From Cyanobacteriota bacterium (lineage in GTDB: Bacteria; Cyanobacteriota; Cyanobacteriia; Leptolyngbyales; Leptolyngbyaceae): a DNA stretch of 10,225 nucleotides. Shown in pieces: positions 1-7,580 of the stretch. Both the position numbers and the translations under genes were made by a program. Positions within the stretch are counted from its first letter, which is position 1; every line of letters begins with the position of its first letter. The notes below the pieces were generated by a model. That model did not search any database and had not been told where the DNA came from. It saw only the letters and a list, made by a program, of their open reading frames with translations. The DNA is taken from assembly GCA_027482985.1 (NCBI GenBank), contig JAIXVO010000194.1, positions 1-10,225 on the forward strand, given 5' to 3'.

Positions 1-18
1 CCGATGTGAGGAACATCC

Positions 19-54
19 GAGACAGGAACAAGGGGGCTTGATCCTGTCTCTTTT
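19..54 (+). terminator. Intrinsic terminator of an upstream rightward gene
   Basis: A 9-base perfect stem (GAGACAGGA at 19-27 with TCCTGTCTC at 42-50) is extended by an A/A mismatch and a further CAAG/CTTG stem around a GGGG loop, then followed by TTTT at 51-54. The T-run is only on the right, so it works for transcripts reading left to right, meaning a gene beyond the left edge. It lies 15 bases past the stop codon of the converging membrane-protein gene. On that strand the hairpin has no T-run, so it is less likely to terminate that gene. Confidence 0.8.
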
Positions 55-68
55 GCTATGGATAGACC

Positions 69-3000
69 TTACCAGAACGACATACTGGTGGGGGCGATCG
101 GTTCAATGTCCGGGTCATAGCCGCCAATTTGATTGGTGCGTAACACCCAGATCGACGCGCCATATTTCAGGAAAATGCGGGCAATTTTGTCACTGGCGAG
201 GCGGGGAAACATCGTCCGCCAACTGCCCAACCCCGTCAGCAGGTTGCGGATTGGTCCATCCTCCAGCGTACTGCCCAGATTGAATTCATTTTTCTCCCAA
301 TCCACGCGCGGCCCACCCAGCGGTTGCAATTCCGTCTTCAGTTCATGCTGCAAAGCCACCAGTTGTGCAAAGCGATCGCGTTGGTCGGGATGTTGCTCGG
401 CCCACTCCCGCAGCCACTCCTGATTCGCTTTAACATTGTTTTCAGTTTGTTGGAGACAGGAAAATAAGGCTTGGTTGGAGTCCTGGGAGCAGTTATTGGC
501 TGGGCCGACAAAGGTGCCGCCAGTGCCATCGCCAATCCGATAGCGGGCGGTCATCACCTGGAGATTAGTTAACATCGCATCGAGGGGCGATTTGCGGGTG
601 CCGTTAAAGTCATAACTGCCCGTGAAGGCATCCAGTTTGATCAACAAATCACAAGTGGGACGAGCGCCTGCCCAGCCCAACTGGCGATCGCCCATATAGC
701 GCGACCAATGCAGGGTGCCGGCAATTAAGCCATCAGTGTTGTGGGTATAAACTTGATGGTAGCGAATGTCGAAGCGCAACTCTTGAGTCAGCGGCTCATG
801 GACGACTTGCGCCACGCCATAGGCAAAGTGCCCAAAAAAGATCGGCGTTCCCGCTGCGGGTTCTTTGTTGGCACCGCCAATCCCGCCATAGGTATGCACG
901 ACCAAGGCGCGATCGCCCTCCTGCCAGGTATCAATCAAAGCCTGATTATTCCGGTTCTCGCCATCTCCCACACAGAGCACAGACGACACCTGCCCTTTGT
1001 GCGCTACGACATCTGCCCAGGATTCTTTCAGGATGTACCGCCGAGAAGCTGCTTTGCCGGACACAATGCGATCGGGTTGCAGTCGCAGTAGGGCGCGGGG
1101 TGCCAAAGATTGCACCACAAACTGTCCGGCGGTATTTTTAGCGCCATAAATGTACCAACCCTGTTCATTCAACGGCACCTTTTCCAGATCTCGCGTCGTC
1201 GAAGGGTCGCTCCCATAGGCGGCGGCTCGTTGCACGGGTGGCAGGAGGACGGTTTCCGTGGGGCCATCGAACTGGCGGGAAGCGGCATTAAAATGCACCA
1301 CCTGGAATTGATCCGGGGCGATCGCCTGGACAAACTGCACCACCCCGTAATAGCGTCCCGTAATTTGGACGGGCGTACTGCGAATGTAGAGGGACACGTC
1401 TGATCGCCCCGCTTCGACCTGCACAGGTTCATTCAGCGACACGATCACATCATCCGTCCGGTGTCCCCCCGCCAGCGATTCTAAGGGATTCACCTGTTTC
1501 CAGTGATTCAACCGAATCGGGTGCTCTAAGCCGCCATACTTCACGCCATATTCCGCATCGGCACTGAAATGAACGTCTTTCGTCACCGCCATGACTAACT
1601 TCTGAATCATGGGTTCGGGACTCCAGCGCAGATTCACCACTTTCCCAATCAACTCAGCATAGTCAGCGGGCGCATGATACACCTCAAACAAACAACCTCG
1701 CACCTGATCACGCTCTGCCGGGGTGGGCAAAATCAGGCGACCCATCCACTCGGCGATCGGGCGGTAGTAGGTCTGGTTGATGGCTTGGGCGATCGGGTAA
1801 TACGCGGGTTGGAGCCAGACTTCGTCTTGATACTGGGCATAGTTACTGGTGAGCCGGGGCAGCATGTCCTCGTACTCAAACACATCGCCTTGCAAAATTT
1901 TGAGAATCATCGCGATCGTATTTTGCAAATAGGTGCGTCCATCCGGGAACCTGGCCTGGGGATCCATATAGCCGCCGGGAACCTGATGCCCCACCGCATC
2001 ACCCGCAGAAATGATGGAGATATTGCCCCGCCGCTTGGCGCGATTCCAGTAAGACAGGGGAAAGATTTTCCAGCGACCGGGGAAGATGAGCGGCCCCACC
2101 CGTTCCACAATATCTTTGCCACCCACGACGTGATAGAGCTGTTCCAACTTCAAGAAATTGTTGTTGGCACTCATCACTCCCCCCAGCGAGATCACATCGA
2201 TCGGGGCACCCATCGCCTGTTTCAGGTAGGGAGCCGAAGCGACGGACATTTCCCCACCGCCGCTATAGCCAATCAGGGTAATCGGCACCCCGCTGCCCGG
2301 TCGATAGCCGCGTTTGACTAAGCCATCAAATAAGACTTGCGCAATCCCCTGATTGTAGATGGGACCATAGCGCTTATCGGCAGAAACCGCCACGATGAAG
2401 ACATTCCGCAGGTTGAGCATCAGACCCAAAATTGCGGCTGGATTCGACCAGCGCATTTTGTCAGCAGTTTTCCAGAGAAAGGCCAGGGGGCGGTCTTCGT
2501 CCAGCGGCTTGTTCAAGACGGAATACATCATTAACCCGCTCACCAGTTCGATGTCTGGCGGGAGGGCGGGTTCGAGGGCCGTCAAAAAGTCTTCCACATC
2601 GGGGGTATACTCCTCGCCCGATTGACCGATGCCATCGAGATACACAATATAGCGAGAAATTGGCTGGGCAGTCGTTGGGGTTAAGGTCGCCGTTCCCCCC
2701 ATCGAGACTGCTGCCGCTGAGGAGGTATCCAGATCTTCGCCAAACCAGCCAGCCCACCAACCGAGGGTTTCCAGGGGGGCGAGGATGCCTGCAAAGACGA
2801 TCGCGATCACCCCAATCCAAACCAGATCAAAGACCCAGCGAAACAACCGGGGCAGCTTGTCGTACCAGCCAAACAGACTGTCGCGAATGGGGATCATCAA
2901 TAGGGTAATCAGGATAAAAATGATCGCCATGCCCAGCAGGGACAAGCCCAACAAGATCGGTTTGGGAATTTTGTTGGTCTTTTGCTCCAGTTGCACCAGC

Positions 3001-3812
3001 GGATCGGCCAGATTGGTGGCCTCCAGCACATTCAACCGGGGACCCAGCGTCGTGTCATTCATCACCGCCTGAGATACGGCCTGAGCCGCTCCCGCCTCAC
3101 CACCCCGCGCCGCATAGACGAGATCTCGCACTTCTGGGAGGGAGGATTCGGTGGCTAACCCAATCGGATTCGCGGGGCGGGTCCGGGAGCGCACCAGTTC
3201 CCGCAATTCTTGGCGATTGTCGGCCAGATCAACCCCCGCGACGGTTTCCGCCAGTTTTTGACCAAAGCGGGCGATCGGTTGCCCAATCGTGTTTTCTAAA
3301 AGCTGTTTGACGACCCAGCCAAAGGCCACATAGCCCAACGCATTGGGGACTGAGACTCCGGTGACGGCGTTAAAAGCCACCAGCATCGCCAACAAGTTCC
3401 AGATAGAAAACAAGTTTTGGAGGGGATAGCCAACGTGGGGCAAGGCACCTAAAAAGCTGAATAGGAGGGGAGCATAGGCTAAACCTAAAACTTTGGACAG
3501 AGTCCCAAAAGAGACATTCACTGTCCCAGGCAGTAAAGTGAGTAGCCAGGTGCTAAAAACTAGAAAAATATAACCAGCCGTAAATAGAATCGCATTCAAT
3601 AACAAACTGAAAAAGAAGCGTGTTGGCTTGACGCGGTTGATAAACAGCACAATGCTTTGCCCAACGGACAACGACAGTCCTGCGACTAACACGACTAACA
3701 ACGCTGCCCATAAGCCATCAGGTAATGTAATAATCAGCCGAAACACGTCGCGGTTTAAGGCAAACGCGCCGCCGATCAAATCTCCCAATTGGCTGAATGC
3801 GGTTTCAGGCAT
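69..3812 (-). CDS. Giant membrane protein: Yip1-like domain, alpha/beta hydrolase, permuted papain-like C-terminus
   Basis: The product is about 1247 residues, numbered here from the start at 3812. Residues about 15-175 resemble a Yip1 membrane domain: hydrophobic segments near 34-57, 66-91, 105-127 and 131-152, with the family-like stretch LGLAYAPLLFSFLGALP. Two more membrane spans lie near 286-309 and 326-349. Residues about 385-640 read as an alpha/beta hydrolase: strand VYLDGIGQSG, nucleophile elbow GYSGG (Ser517), Asp567 in GGKD and His609 in GHQVPGG. The 710-960 stretch is unrecognised and beta-rich in appearance. At 964-1125 I see EGD, then FGHFAYG (His995), then NNCSQDS (Cys1108). This His-before-Cys order is that of permuted NlpC/P60 folds such as LRAT and DUF4105. 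Substrate, and which side of the membrane the domains face, are unknown. The ATG at 3821 would give three more residues. The reading frame and hydrolase call are firm; the papain-like call is inference. Confidence 0.85.
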   Translation of the reverse strand: MPETAFSQLGDLIGGAFALNRDVFRLIITLPDGLWAALLVVLVAGLSLSVGQSIVLFINRVKPTRFFFSLLLNAILFTAGYIFLVFSTWLLTLLPGTVNVSFGTLSKVLGLAYAPLLFSFLGALPHVGYPLQNLFSIWNLLAMLVAFNAVTGVSVPNALGYVAFGWVVKQLLENTIGQPIARFGQKLAETVAGVDLADNRQELRELVRSRTRPANPIGLATESSLPEVRDLVYAARGGEAGAAQAVSQAVMNDTTLGPRLNVLEATNLADPLVQLEQKTNKIPKPILLGLSLLGMAIIFILITLLMIPIRDSLFGWYDKLPRLFRWVFDLVWIGVIAIVFAGILAPLETLGWWAGWFGEDLDTSSAAAVSMGGTATLTPTTAQPISRYIVYLDGIGQSGEEYTPDVEDFLTALEPALPPDIELVSGLMMYSVLNKPLDEDRPLAFLWKTADKMRWSNPAAILGLMLNLRNVFIVAVSADKRYGPIYNQGIAQVLFDGLVKRGYRPGSGVPITLIGYSGGGEMSVASAPYLKQAMGAPIDVISLGGVMSANNNFLKLEQLYHVVGGKDIVERVGPLIFPGRWKIFPLSYWNRAKRRGNISIISAGDAVGHQVPGGYMDPQARFPDGRTYLQNTIAMILKILQGDVFEYEDMLPRLTSNYAQYQDEVWLQPAYYPIAQAINQTYYRPIAEWMGRLILPTPAERDQVRGCLFEVYHAPADYAELIGKVVNLRWSPEPMIQKLVMAVTKDVHFSADAEYGVKYGGLEHPIRLNHWKQVNPLESLAGGHRTDDVIVSLNEPVQVEAGRSDVSLYIRSTPVQITGRYYGVVQFVQAIAPDQFQVVHFNAASRQFDGPTETVLLPPVQRAAAYGSDPSTTRDLEKVPLNEQGWYIYGAKNTAGQFVVQSLAPRALLRLQPDRIVSGKAASRRYILKESWADVVAHKGQVSSVLCVGDGENRNNQALIDTWQEGDRALVVHTYGGIGGANKEPAAGTPIFFGHFAYGVAQVVHEPLTQELRFDIRYHQVYTHNTDGLIAGTLHWSRYMGDRQLGWAGARPTCDLLIKLDAFTGSYDFNGTRKSPLDAMLTNLQVMTARYRIGDGTGGTFVGPANNCSQDSNQALFSCLQQTENNVKANQEWLREWAEQHPDQRDRFAQLVALQHELKTELQPLGGPRVDWEKNEFNLGSTLEDGPIRNLLTGLGSWRTMFPRLASDKIARIFLKYGASIWVLRTNQIGGYDPDIEPIAPTSMSFW

Positions 3813-3821
3813 GGATGGCAT

Positions 3822-3828
3822 CCCCTCT
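3822..3828 (-). promoter_or_regulatory. Ribosome binding site that decides the start of the giant membrane protein
   Basis: Read leftward, AGAGGGG abuts the in-frame ATG at 3821 with no spacing but lies 9 bases before the ATG at 3812. A normal Shine-Dalgarno distance therefore favours 3812 (protein beginning MPETAFSQ) over 3821 (MPSMPETAF). Confidence 0.55.
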
Positions 3829-4019
3829 GTACAAGTGCTTTGAAATTAGGGCGATCGCGCTGCAATGCGAAAGCCACATGGCATTGGTTCCCGTTAATTT
3901 TGCACATTTTATCGCTGCCTGGTTTTTAGCCGAAGAATCTAAGGGATTTGTAAGAAAGTCCGTTTGGTGCTTCACTAAGTGGCAAGCTGAATCGATTTTC
4001 CGAGTGCACGGCATCCTGT

Positions 4020-6557
4020 ATGAGTAATTTTCAGACAACCACTTCTATATTAGGGTTGAGCGATCGCGAAGCTGCCAAACGTCGGGCGGCGGGGCAAGGC
4101 AATGATGTGCCGTTGCAAACCAGCCGCACCTATTGGGACATTTTGCGCGATAACCTGTTCACCTTCATTAACGGGGTGTACTTTTTCCTAAGTCTGATTT
4201 TGATTGCCCTGGGACGCGCCAGTGATGTGGTGGTGCTGGCCTTTGTGATTCTGTTGAATGTCGTCGTGAATGTCGTGCAGGAGATTCGCGCCAAACAGAA
4301 ACTCGACAAAATTGCCCTGGTGACGCGACCGCAAGCGGCGGTGATGCGGGAGGGGCAGGAACGGGTGATTGATCCCAATGAGATTGTCGTGGGGGATGTG
4401 CTGGTGGTGCGACCGGGGGATCAGATTGTCGTCGATGGGAGTGTGGTGGGCGATGGCACCATGAAAGTGGATGAATCCCTGCTGACGGGCGAATCAGACC
4501 TGATCCCGAAGCGGCAAGGTGATCCAGTGTATTCGGGTAGTTTTTGCGTGAGTGGGACGGCTTGCTACGAGGCGGAAAAGGTGGGAGCCGAGAGTTTAGC
4601 CAGCAAAATGACGGCGGAAGCGCGGAAATTTCGGAAGTCGTTAACGCCGCTGCAACGCCAAATTAATTTAATTATTCGCTTACTTCTGGGTACCGCGATT
4701 TTGCTGGCGGCAACCACAGGCTTGCAAATGCTCCTGCAAGTCACGCCGATTACCCGGGGGGTGCAGAATTTAGCCGTGATTATTGGCTTAGTGCCCAGTG
4801 GCTTGTATTTGATGATCACGCTGGCTTATACCTTTGGCGCGGTGCGGATTGCCCAGCAAAATGCGCTGATTCAGCAGGCCAATGCGGTGGAGTCGATCAG
4901 CAATGTGGATGTGATGTGTCTGGATAAAACGGGCACCCTCACCGCCAACCGGATTAACTTGCAGGCAGTGTTTCCGATCGCCCTGGAACGCCCCAAACTG
5001 GAAGCGATTTTGGCCGATTATGCCGCTAGTACCGCCGCCAGTAACAAGACCAATGACGCGATCGCGCTGGCCTTGCCGGGGGTGCAGCGATCAGTCAAAG
5101 TCGAGGTGCCGTTTGGGTCGGCGCACAAGTGGAGTGCGATCGCCTTTGGGGATCGGGAGGGCGTGTATGTCTTGGGGGCACCAGAAATTTTGGGCATGGC
5201 GATTACCTTAACCGCCGATCAACAAGACACCATTCGGGCGGGGGCGGATCAGGGTTTACGGGTGTTGCTGTTTGCCCATAGTCCCACCGTCACGACGATG
5301 CAGGATGCCAACGGGAATCCCGTGTTACCGCCCCAACTGCGGGCGATCGGGATTCTCTACTTTGGGGACGAGTTGCGTCCAGATGCCCGTCAGACCTTAG
5401 AAGAATTTCGGCAGGCGGGGATTCAAATTAAAGTCATTTCGGGCGACAACCCAGTGACAGTCGCAGCGCTGGCGAAACAGGCCGGACTGAGTGACGACAT
5501 TGTAGCCGTTTCTGGGCAGGAGTTGGCGCAAATGGATGAGGCGCAATTTCACCAGATGGCCGAGAAAAGTACGATTTTCGGTCGCATCACGCCGGAACAA
5601 AAAGCCCGCCTGGTCAAAAGTTTGCAGGCACGGGGACACTATGTGGCAATGATGGGCGACGGGGTGAATGATGTCTTGTCGTTGAAGCAGGCGAATGTTG
5701 GGATCGCGATGGAAAGCGGCAGTCAGGCGACTCGCGGCGTGGCCGACATCATGCTGATCAAAGATTCCTTTAGTGCCTTACCAAAAACTTTTCTGGAAGG
5801 GCAACGCATCCGCAACGGCATTGAGGACATCAGCAAATTGTTTATGGTGCGAATTTTCTCGTTCATTCTGCTGATTATCGCGATCGGCATGACTACCCTC
5901 TCCTTCCCGTTTGGGATTAAATCCAGCACGATCGTCACCTTCCTCACGGTCGGCATTCCCCCGTTCTTTGTTACCCTCTGGGCGACTCCTGGCAAACGCG
6001 ACCAAACGGCGGGCAATCCGTTTTTGCACTTTGTCGTCCCCGCCACCCTCAGCCTGTCCTTCATCAGTGCGCTGGTCTATCTCTACTTTTTTGCGGGCAA
6101 CCTCCAACCCGTCCTGCAATGGCTCAGCGGGTCACTGTCCTTTGAACAACTGACGGTGTTAGTCTCGCCGAAGGAACTCAATCTCGCCCGATCGCAAGCC
6201 GAAACGGGACTGATCACGGTTCAAGTCTTCGCCGGATTGCTGCTGATTCCGTTCCTCAAACCGCCTTCACCCGCCTGGGTCGGTGGGGCACCGCTGATCC
6301 GCGATCGCCGCTTTGCCATCCTGTCGCTATTGGTCTTTCTCCTGTTTTTGCTCATCCTGTTTGTGCCCCCCCTGAGTCGCTTCTTTGAGCTGGCATCCCT
6401 CAACCCCACGGCGATTTTCAGCCTGGGACTGGTGGCGATCCTGTGGGCGATCGTGGTTCGCTTCATGTGGCGACACAGCACGATCGATCGCTTCCTGGGT
6501 ATTAAAATCAGCCCTTTCCTGTCTCGCAATCAGAAGGCAGAAGCCGACTCCGAGTGA
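4020..6557 (+). CDS. Cation-translocating P-type ATPase, CtpE-like subfamily
   Basis: An 845-residue ion pump in the cytoplasmic (or thylakoid) membrane, complete from the first ATG, although no Shine-Dalgarno sequence precedes it. Membrane pairs lie near 46-86 and 214-270 and about six spans fall in 608-815, giving the ten-helix P2/P3-like layout without an N-terminal heavy-metal domain. The actuator loop carries TGES at 156-159. The phosphorylation motif DKTGTLT has Asp302. The nucleotide domain has KWSA (370-373) and GAPE (386-389). The hinge has GDGVND at 546-551. TM4 has VPSGL (258-262) where SERCA-type pumps have PEGL. I recall a Pro-Ser-Gly variant from the Firmicutes and cyanobacterial pumps grouped with mycobacterial CtpE, which has been linked to calcium uptake. 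The transported ion here is not readable from sequence; Ca2+, Mn2+ or another divalent cation is inference. It is transcribed divergently from the giant membrane protein and has its own terminator. Confidence 0.95.
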   Translation: MSNFQTTTSILGLSDREAAKRRAAGQGNDVPLQTSRTYWDILRDNLFTFINGVYFFLSLILIALGRASDVVVLAFVILLNVVVNVVQEIRAKQKLDKIALVTRPQAAVMREGQERVIDPNEIVVGDVLVVRPGDQIVVDGSVVGDGTMKVDESLLTGESDLIPKRQGDPVYSGSFCVSGTACYEAEKVGAESLASKMTAEARKFRKSLTPLQRQINLIIRLLLGTAILLAATTGLQMLLQVTPITRGVQNLAVIIGLVPSGLYLMITLAYTFGAVRIAQQNALIQQANAVESISNVDVMCLDKTGTLTANRINLQAVFPIALERPKLEAILADYAASTAASNKTNDAIALALPGVQRSVKVEVPFGSAHKWSAIAFGDREGVYVLGAPEILGMAITLTADQQDTIRAGADQGLRVLLFAHSPTVTTMQDANGNPVLPPQLRAIGILYFGDELRPDARQTLEEFRQAGIQIKVISGDNPVTVAALAKQAGLSDDIVAVSGQELAQMDEAQFHQMAEKSTIFGRITPEQKARLVKSLQARGHYVAMMGDGVNDVLSLKQANVGIAMESGSQATRGVADIMLIKDSFSALPKTFLEGQRIRNGIEDISKLFMVRIFSFILLIIAIGMTTLSFPFGIKSSTIVTFLTVGIPPFFVTLWATPGKRDQTAGNPFLHFVVPATLSLSFISALVYLYFFAGNLQPVLQWLSGSLSFEQLTVLVSPKELNLARSQAETGLITVQVFAGLLLIPFLKPPSPAWVGGAPLIRDRRFAILSLLVFLLFLLILFVPPLSRFFELASLNPTAIFSLGLVAILWAIVVRFMWRHSTIDRFLGIKISPFLSRNQKAEADSE

Positions 6558-6575
6558 GTGGAAGAAATCACAACG

Positions 6576-6608
6576 AAAAAGCCTCGATCGCGCGATCGAG
6601 GCTTTTTT
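6576..6608 (+). terminator. Perfect hairpin terminator after the P-type ATPase
   Basis: AAAAA, then GCCTCGATCG, then its exact reverse complement after a 2-base centre, then TTTTTT. In RNA the realistic form is an 8-base GCCTCGAT/ATCGAGGC stem with a 6-base loop. It begins 19 bases after the ATPase stop. Because an A-run precedes and a T-run follows the stem, it can also terminate leftward transcription coming from the superoxide dismutase gene. Confidence 0.88.
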
Positions 6609-6643
6609 CAATGAGGTGATAACTGCGATCGCAGCTTCACTTC

Positions 6644-6702
6644 GTAGGTTGGGTAGAGTGCCAACGAAACCCAACATCGGGGAATGTTGGATTCACTCAA
6701 CC
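6644..6702. repeat. Interspersed palindromic repeat of the GTAGGTTGGG...AACCCAACA type
   Basis: The segment opens with GTAGGTTGGG, contains GAAACCCAACAT and ends with CACTCAACC. The inner part forms a hairpin (CCAACAT at 6671-6677 with ATGTTGG at 6684-6690). The outer ends GGTTGGG and CTCAACC also pair imperfectly. From memory, very similar GTAGGTTGGGTT...AACCCAACA elements are scattered through many bacterial genomes, cyanobacteria included, as short non-coding mobile-type repeats. It has no coding capacity. Copy number in this genome cannot be judged from one window. Confidence 0.55.
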
Positions 6703-6712
6703 GACGGCATTT

Positions 6713-6733
6713 GGGCGGGCAAGATGCCCACCC
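6713..6733. repeat. Short hairpin repeat GGGCGGGCA-AGA-TGCCCACCC
   Basis: A 9-base stem with a single C/A mismatch closes a 3-base AGA loop. The sequence matches a repeat I recall as common in filamentous cyanobacteria (the GTGGGGTGGGCATCTTGCCC type). It lies 13 bases beyond the stop codon of the superoxide dismutase gene and could stabilise the 3' end of that mRNA. It has no T-run, so it is not a textbook terminator. Confidence 0.5.
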
Positions 6734-6746
6734 CACAGTGGATGAC

Positions 6747-7346
6747 TTACGCAGCCAGATTGGCGGCGACGAAATCCCAGTTCACGAGCTTATCCAGGAA
6801 GTTGGCGATGAACGCCGGACGCGCGTTGCGGAAATCGATGTAGTAAGCGTGTTCCCACACATCCAACGTCAACAGCGGCTTCTGACCTTCGGCGATCGGG
6901 TTCACGGCGTTGGGGGTTTTGGTCACTTTGAGGGTGCCATTGTCATCCACCAACCAGGCCCAACCACTGCCAAATTGCGTAGTCGCAGCAGCGGTGAACT
7001 CTTCCTTGAACTTATCGAAGCTGCCGAAATCCTTCTCAATCCGGGCTGCCAGTTCACCGGTGGGGGTGCCGCCGCCGCCCGCTTTGAGGCAATTCCAGAA
7101 AAAGGTGTGATTCCACACTTGAGCGGCATTATTGAAGATGCCTTGCTTGCCAGAATCCTTGTAAGTGGTCTTAATCACGTCTTCCAGAGACATGGTGGCT
7201 AGGTCAGTGCCTTCAGTCATTTTGTTGAGATTATCGACGTAAGCCTTGTGGTGCTTGCCGTAGTGATAATCAAACGTTTCCGCTTTCATCCCGGACGACT
7301 CTAGAGCTTCCTTGGCAAAAGGTAAGGGAGGCTGTTCAAATGCCAT
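6747..7346 (-). CDS. sodB: Iron superoxide dismutase
   Basis: A 199-residue cytoplasmic enzyme that converts superoxide to hydrogen peroxide and oxygen. Length is typical of the Fe/Mn family. The four metal ligands are readable: His28 in YHYGKHH, His80 in WNHTFFW, Asp162 and His166 in LDVWEHAYY. Fe type rather than Mn type is supported by AAQVWNHTFFWNC, with Gln76 at the position of the Fe-SOD active-site glutamine (Gln69 in the E. coli enzyme), and by the Fe-type pattern DVWEHAYYIDFRN. There is no signal peptide. The start is supported by AGGAG at 7359-7363, about 12 bases upstream. The gene stands alone between a rightward ATPase and a divergent lipoprotein gene. Leftward read-through can be stopped by the two-sided terminator at 6576-6608. 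Nothing looks broken. Confidence 0.97.
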   Translation of the reverse strand: MAFEQPPLPFAKEALESSGMKAETFDYHYGKHHKAYVDNLNKMTEGTDLATMSLEDVIKTTYKDSGKQGIFNNAAQVWNHTFFWNCLKAGGGGTPTGELAARIEKDFGSFDKFKEEFTAAATTQFGSGWAWLVDDNGTLKVTKTPNAVNPIAEGQKPLLTLDVWEHAYYIDFRNARPAFIANFLDKLVNWDFVAANLAA

Positions 7347-7382
7347 GAGTTCTTCTCTCTCCTAAGTTGACACGTAACAAGG

Positions 7383-7411
7383 TCTAAAGCCTGCAATCAC
7401 CAGCCTCTCAA
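7383..7411 (-). promoter_or_regulatory. Possible sigma-70-type promoter of sodB
   Basis: Read leftward, TTGAGA (7411-7406, 5 of 6 to TTGACA) is followed after 17 bases by TTTAGA (7388-7383, 3 of 6 to TATAAT). It would place the RNA start about 30 bases before the ATG and leave room for the AGGAG ribosome site. The -10 match is weak, so this is a candidate only. Confidence 0.28.
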
Positions 7412-7580
7412 ATTTTGCTTTGATGAGAATCTGAGGGCTGACAGTCATAGAAGTTAACATTTAGATCTTAAAGCAAATGTCCCACTTCGGAAAATGTCTA
7501 TAGCGGATGTTCAGTCCCGCGATCGCCCGCTCCAATAGAAAGAGACGGATACGCTCATCAGATTGGGGTCAGCAAACGCG

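Noticed and set aside
1674..2321. 215-codon open frame on the + strand opposite the hydrolase domain
   Set aside because: It lies wholly antisense to a well-supported domain, has no recognisable family features and reads like a shadow frame of GC-rich coding DNA.
3813..4019. Promoters for the two divergent membrane-protein genes
   Set aside because: I looked for -35/-10 pairs on both strands and found only weak matches, such as TAAAAT without a -35, so none is reported.
3797..4038. Small open frames on both strands over the divergent spacer
   Set aside because: They overlap the starts of both flanking genes, have no ribosome site or recognisable sequence, and their composition is not coding-like.
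6384..7202. Overlapping + strand frames running from the ATPase end across sodB
   Set aside because: They are out of frame with the ATPase, pass through the terminator and repeats, and lie antisense to the clear superoxide dismutase.
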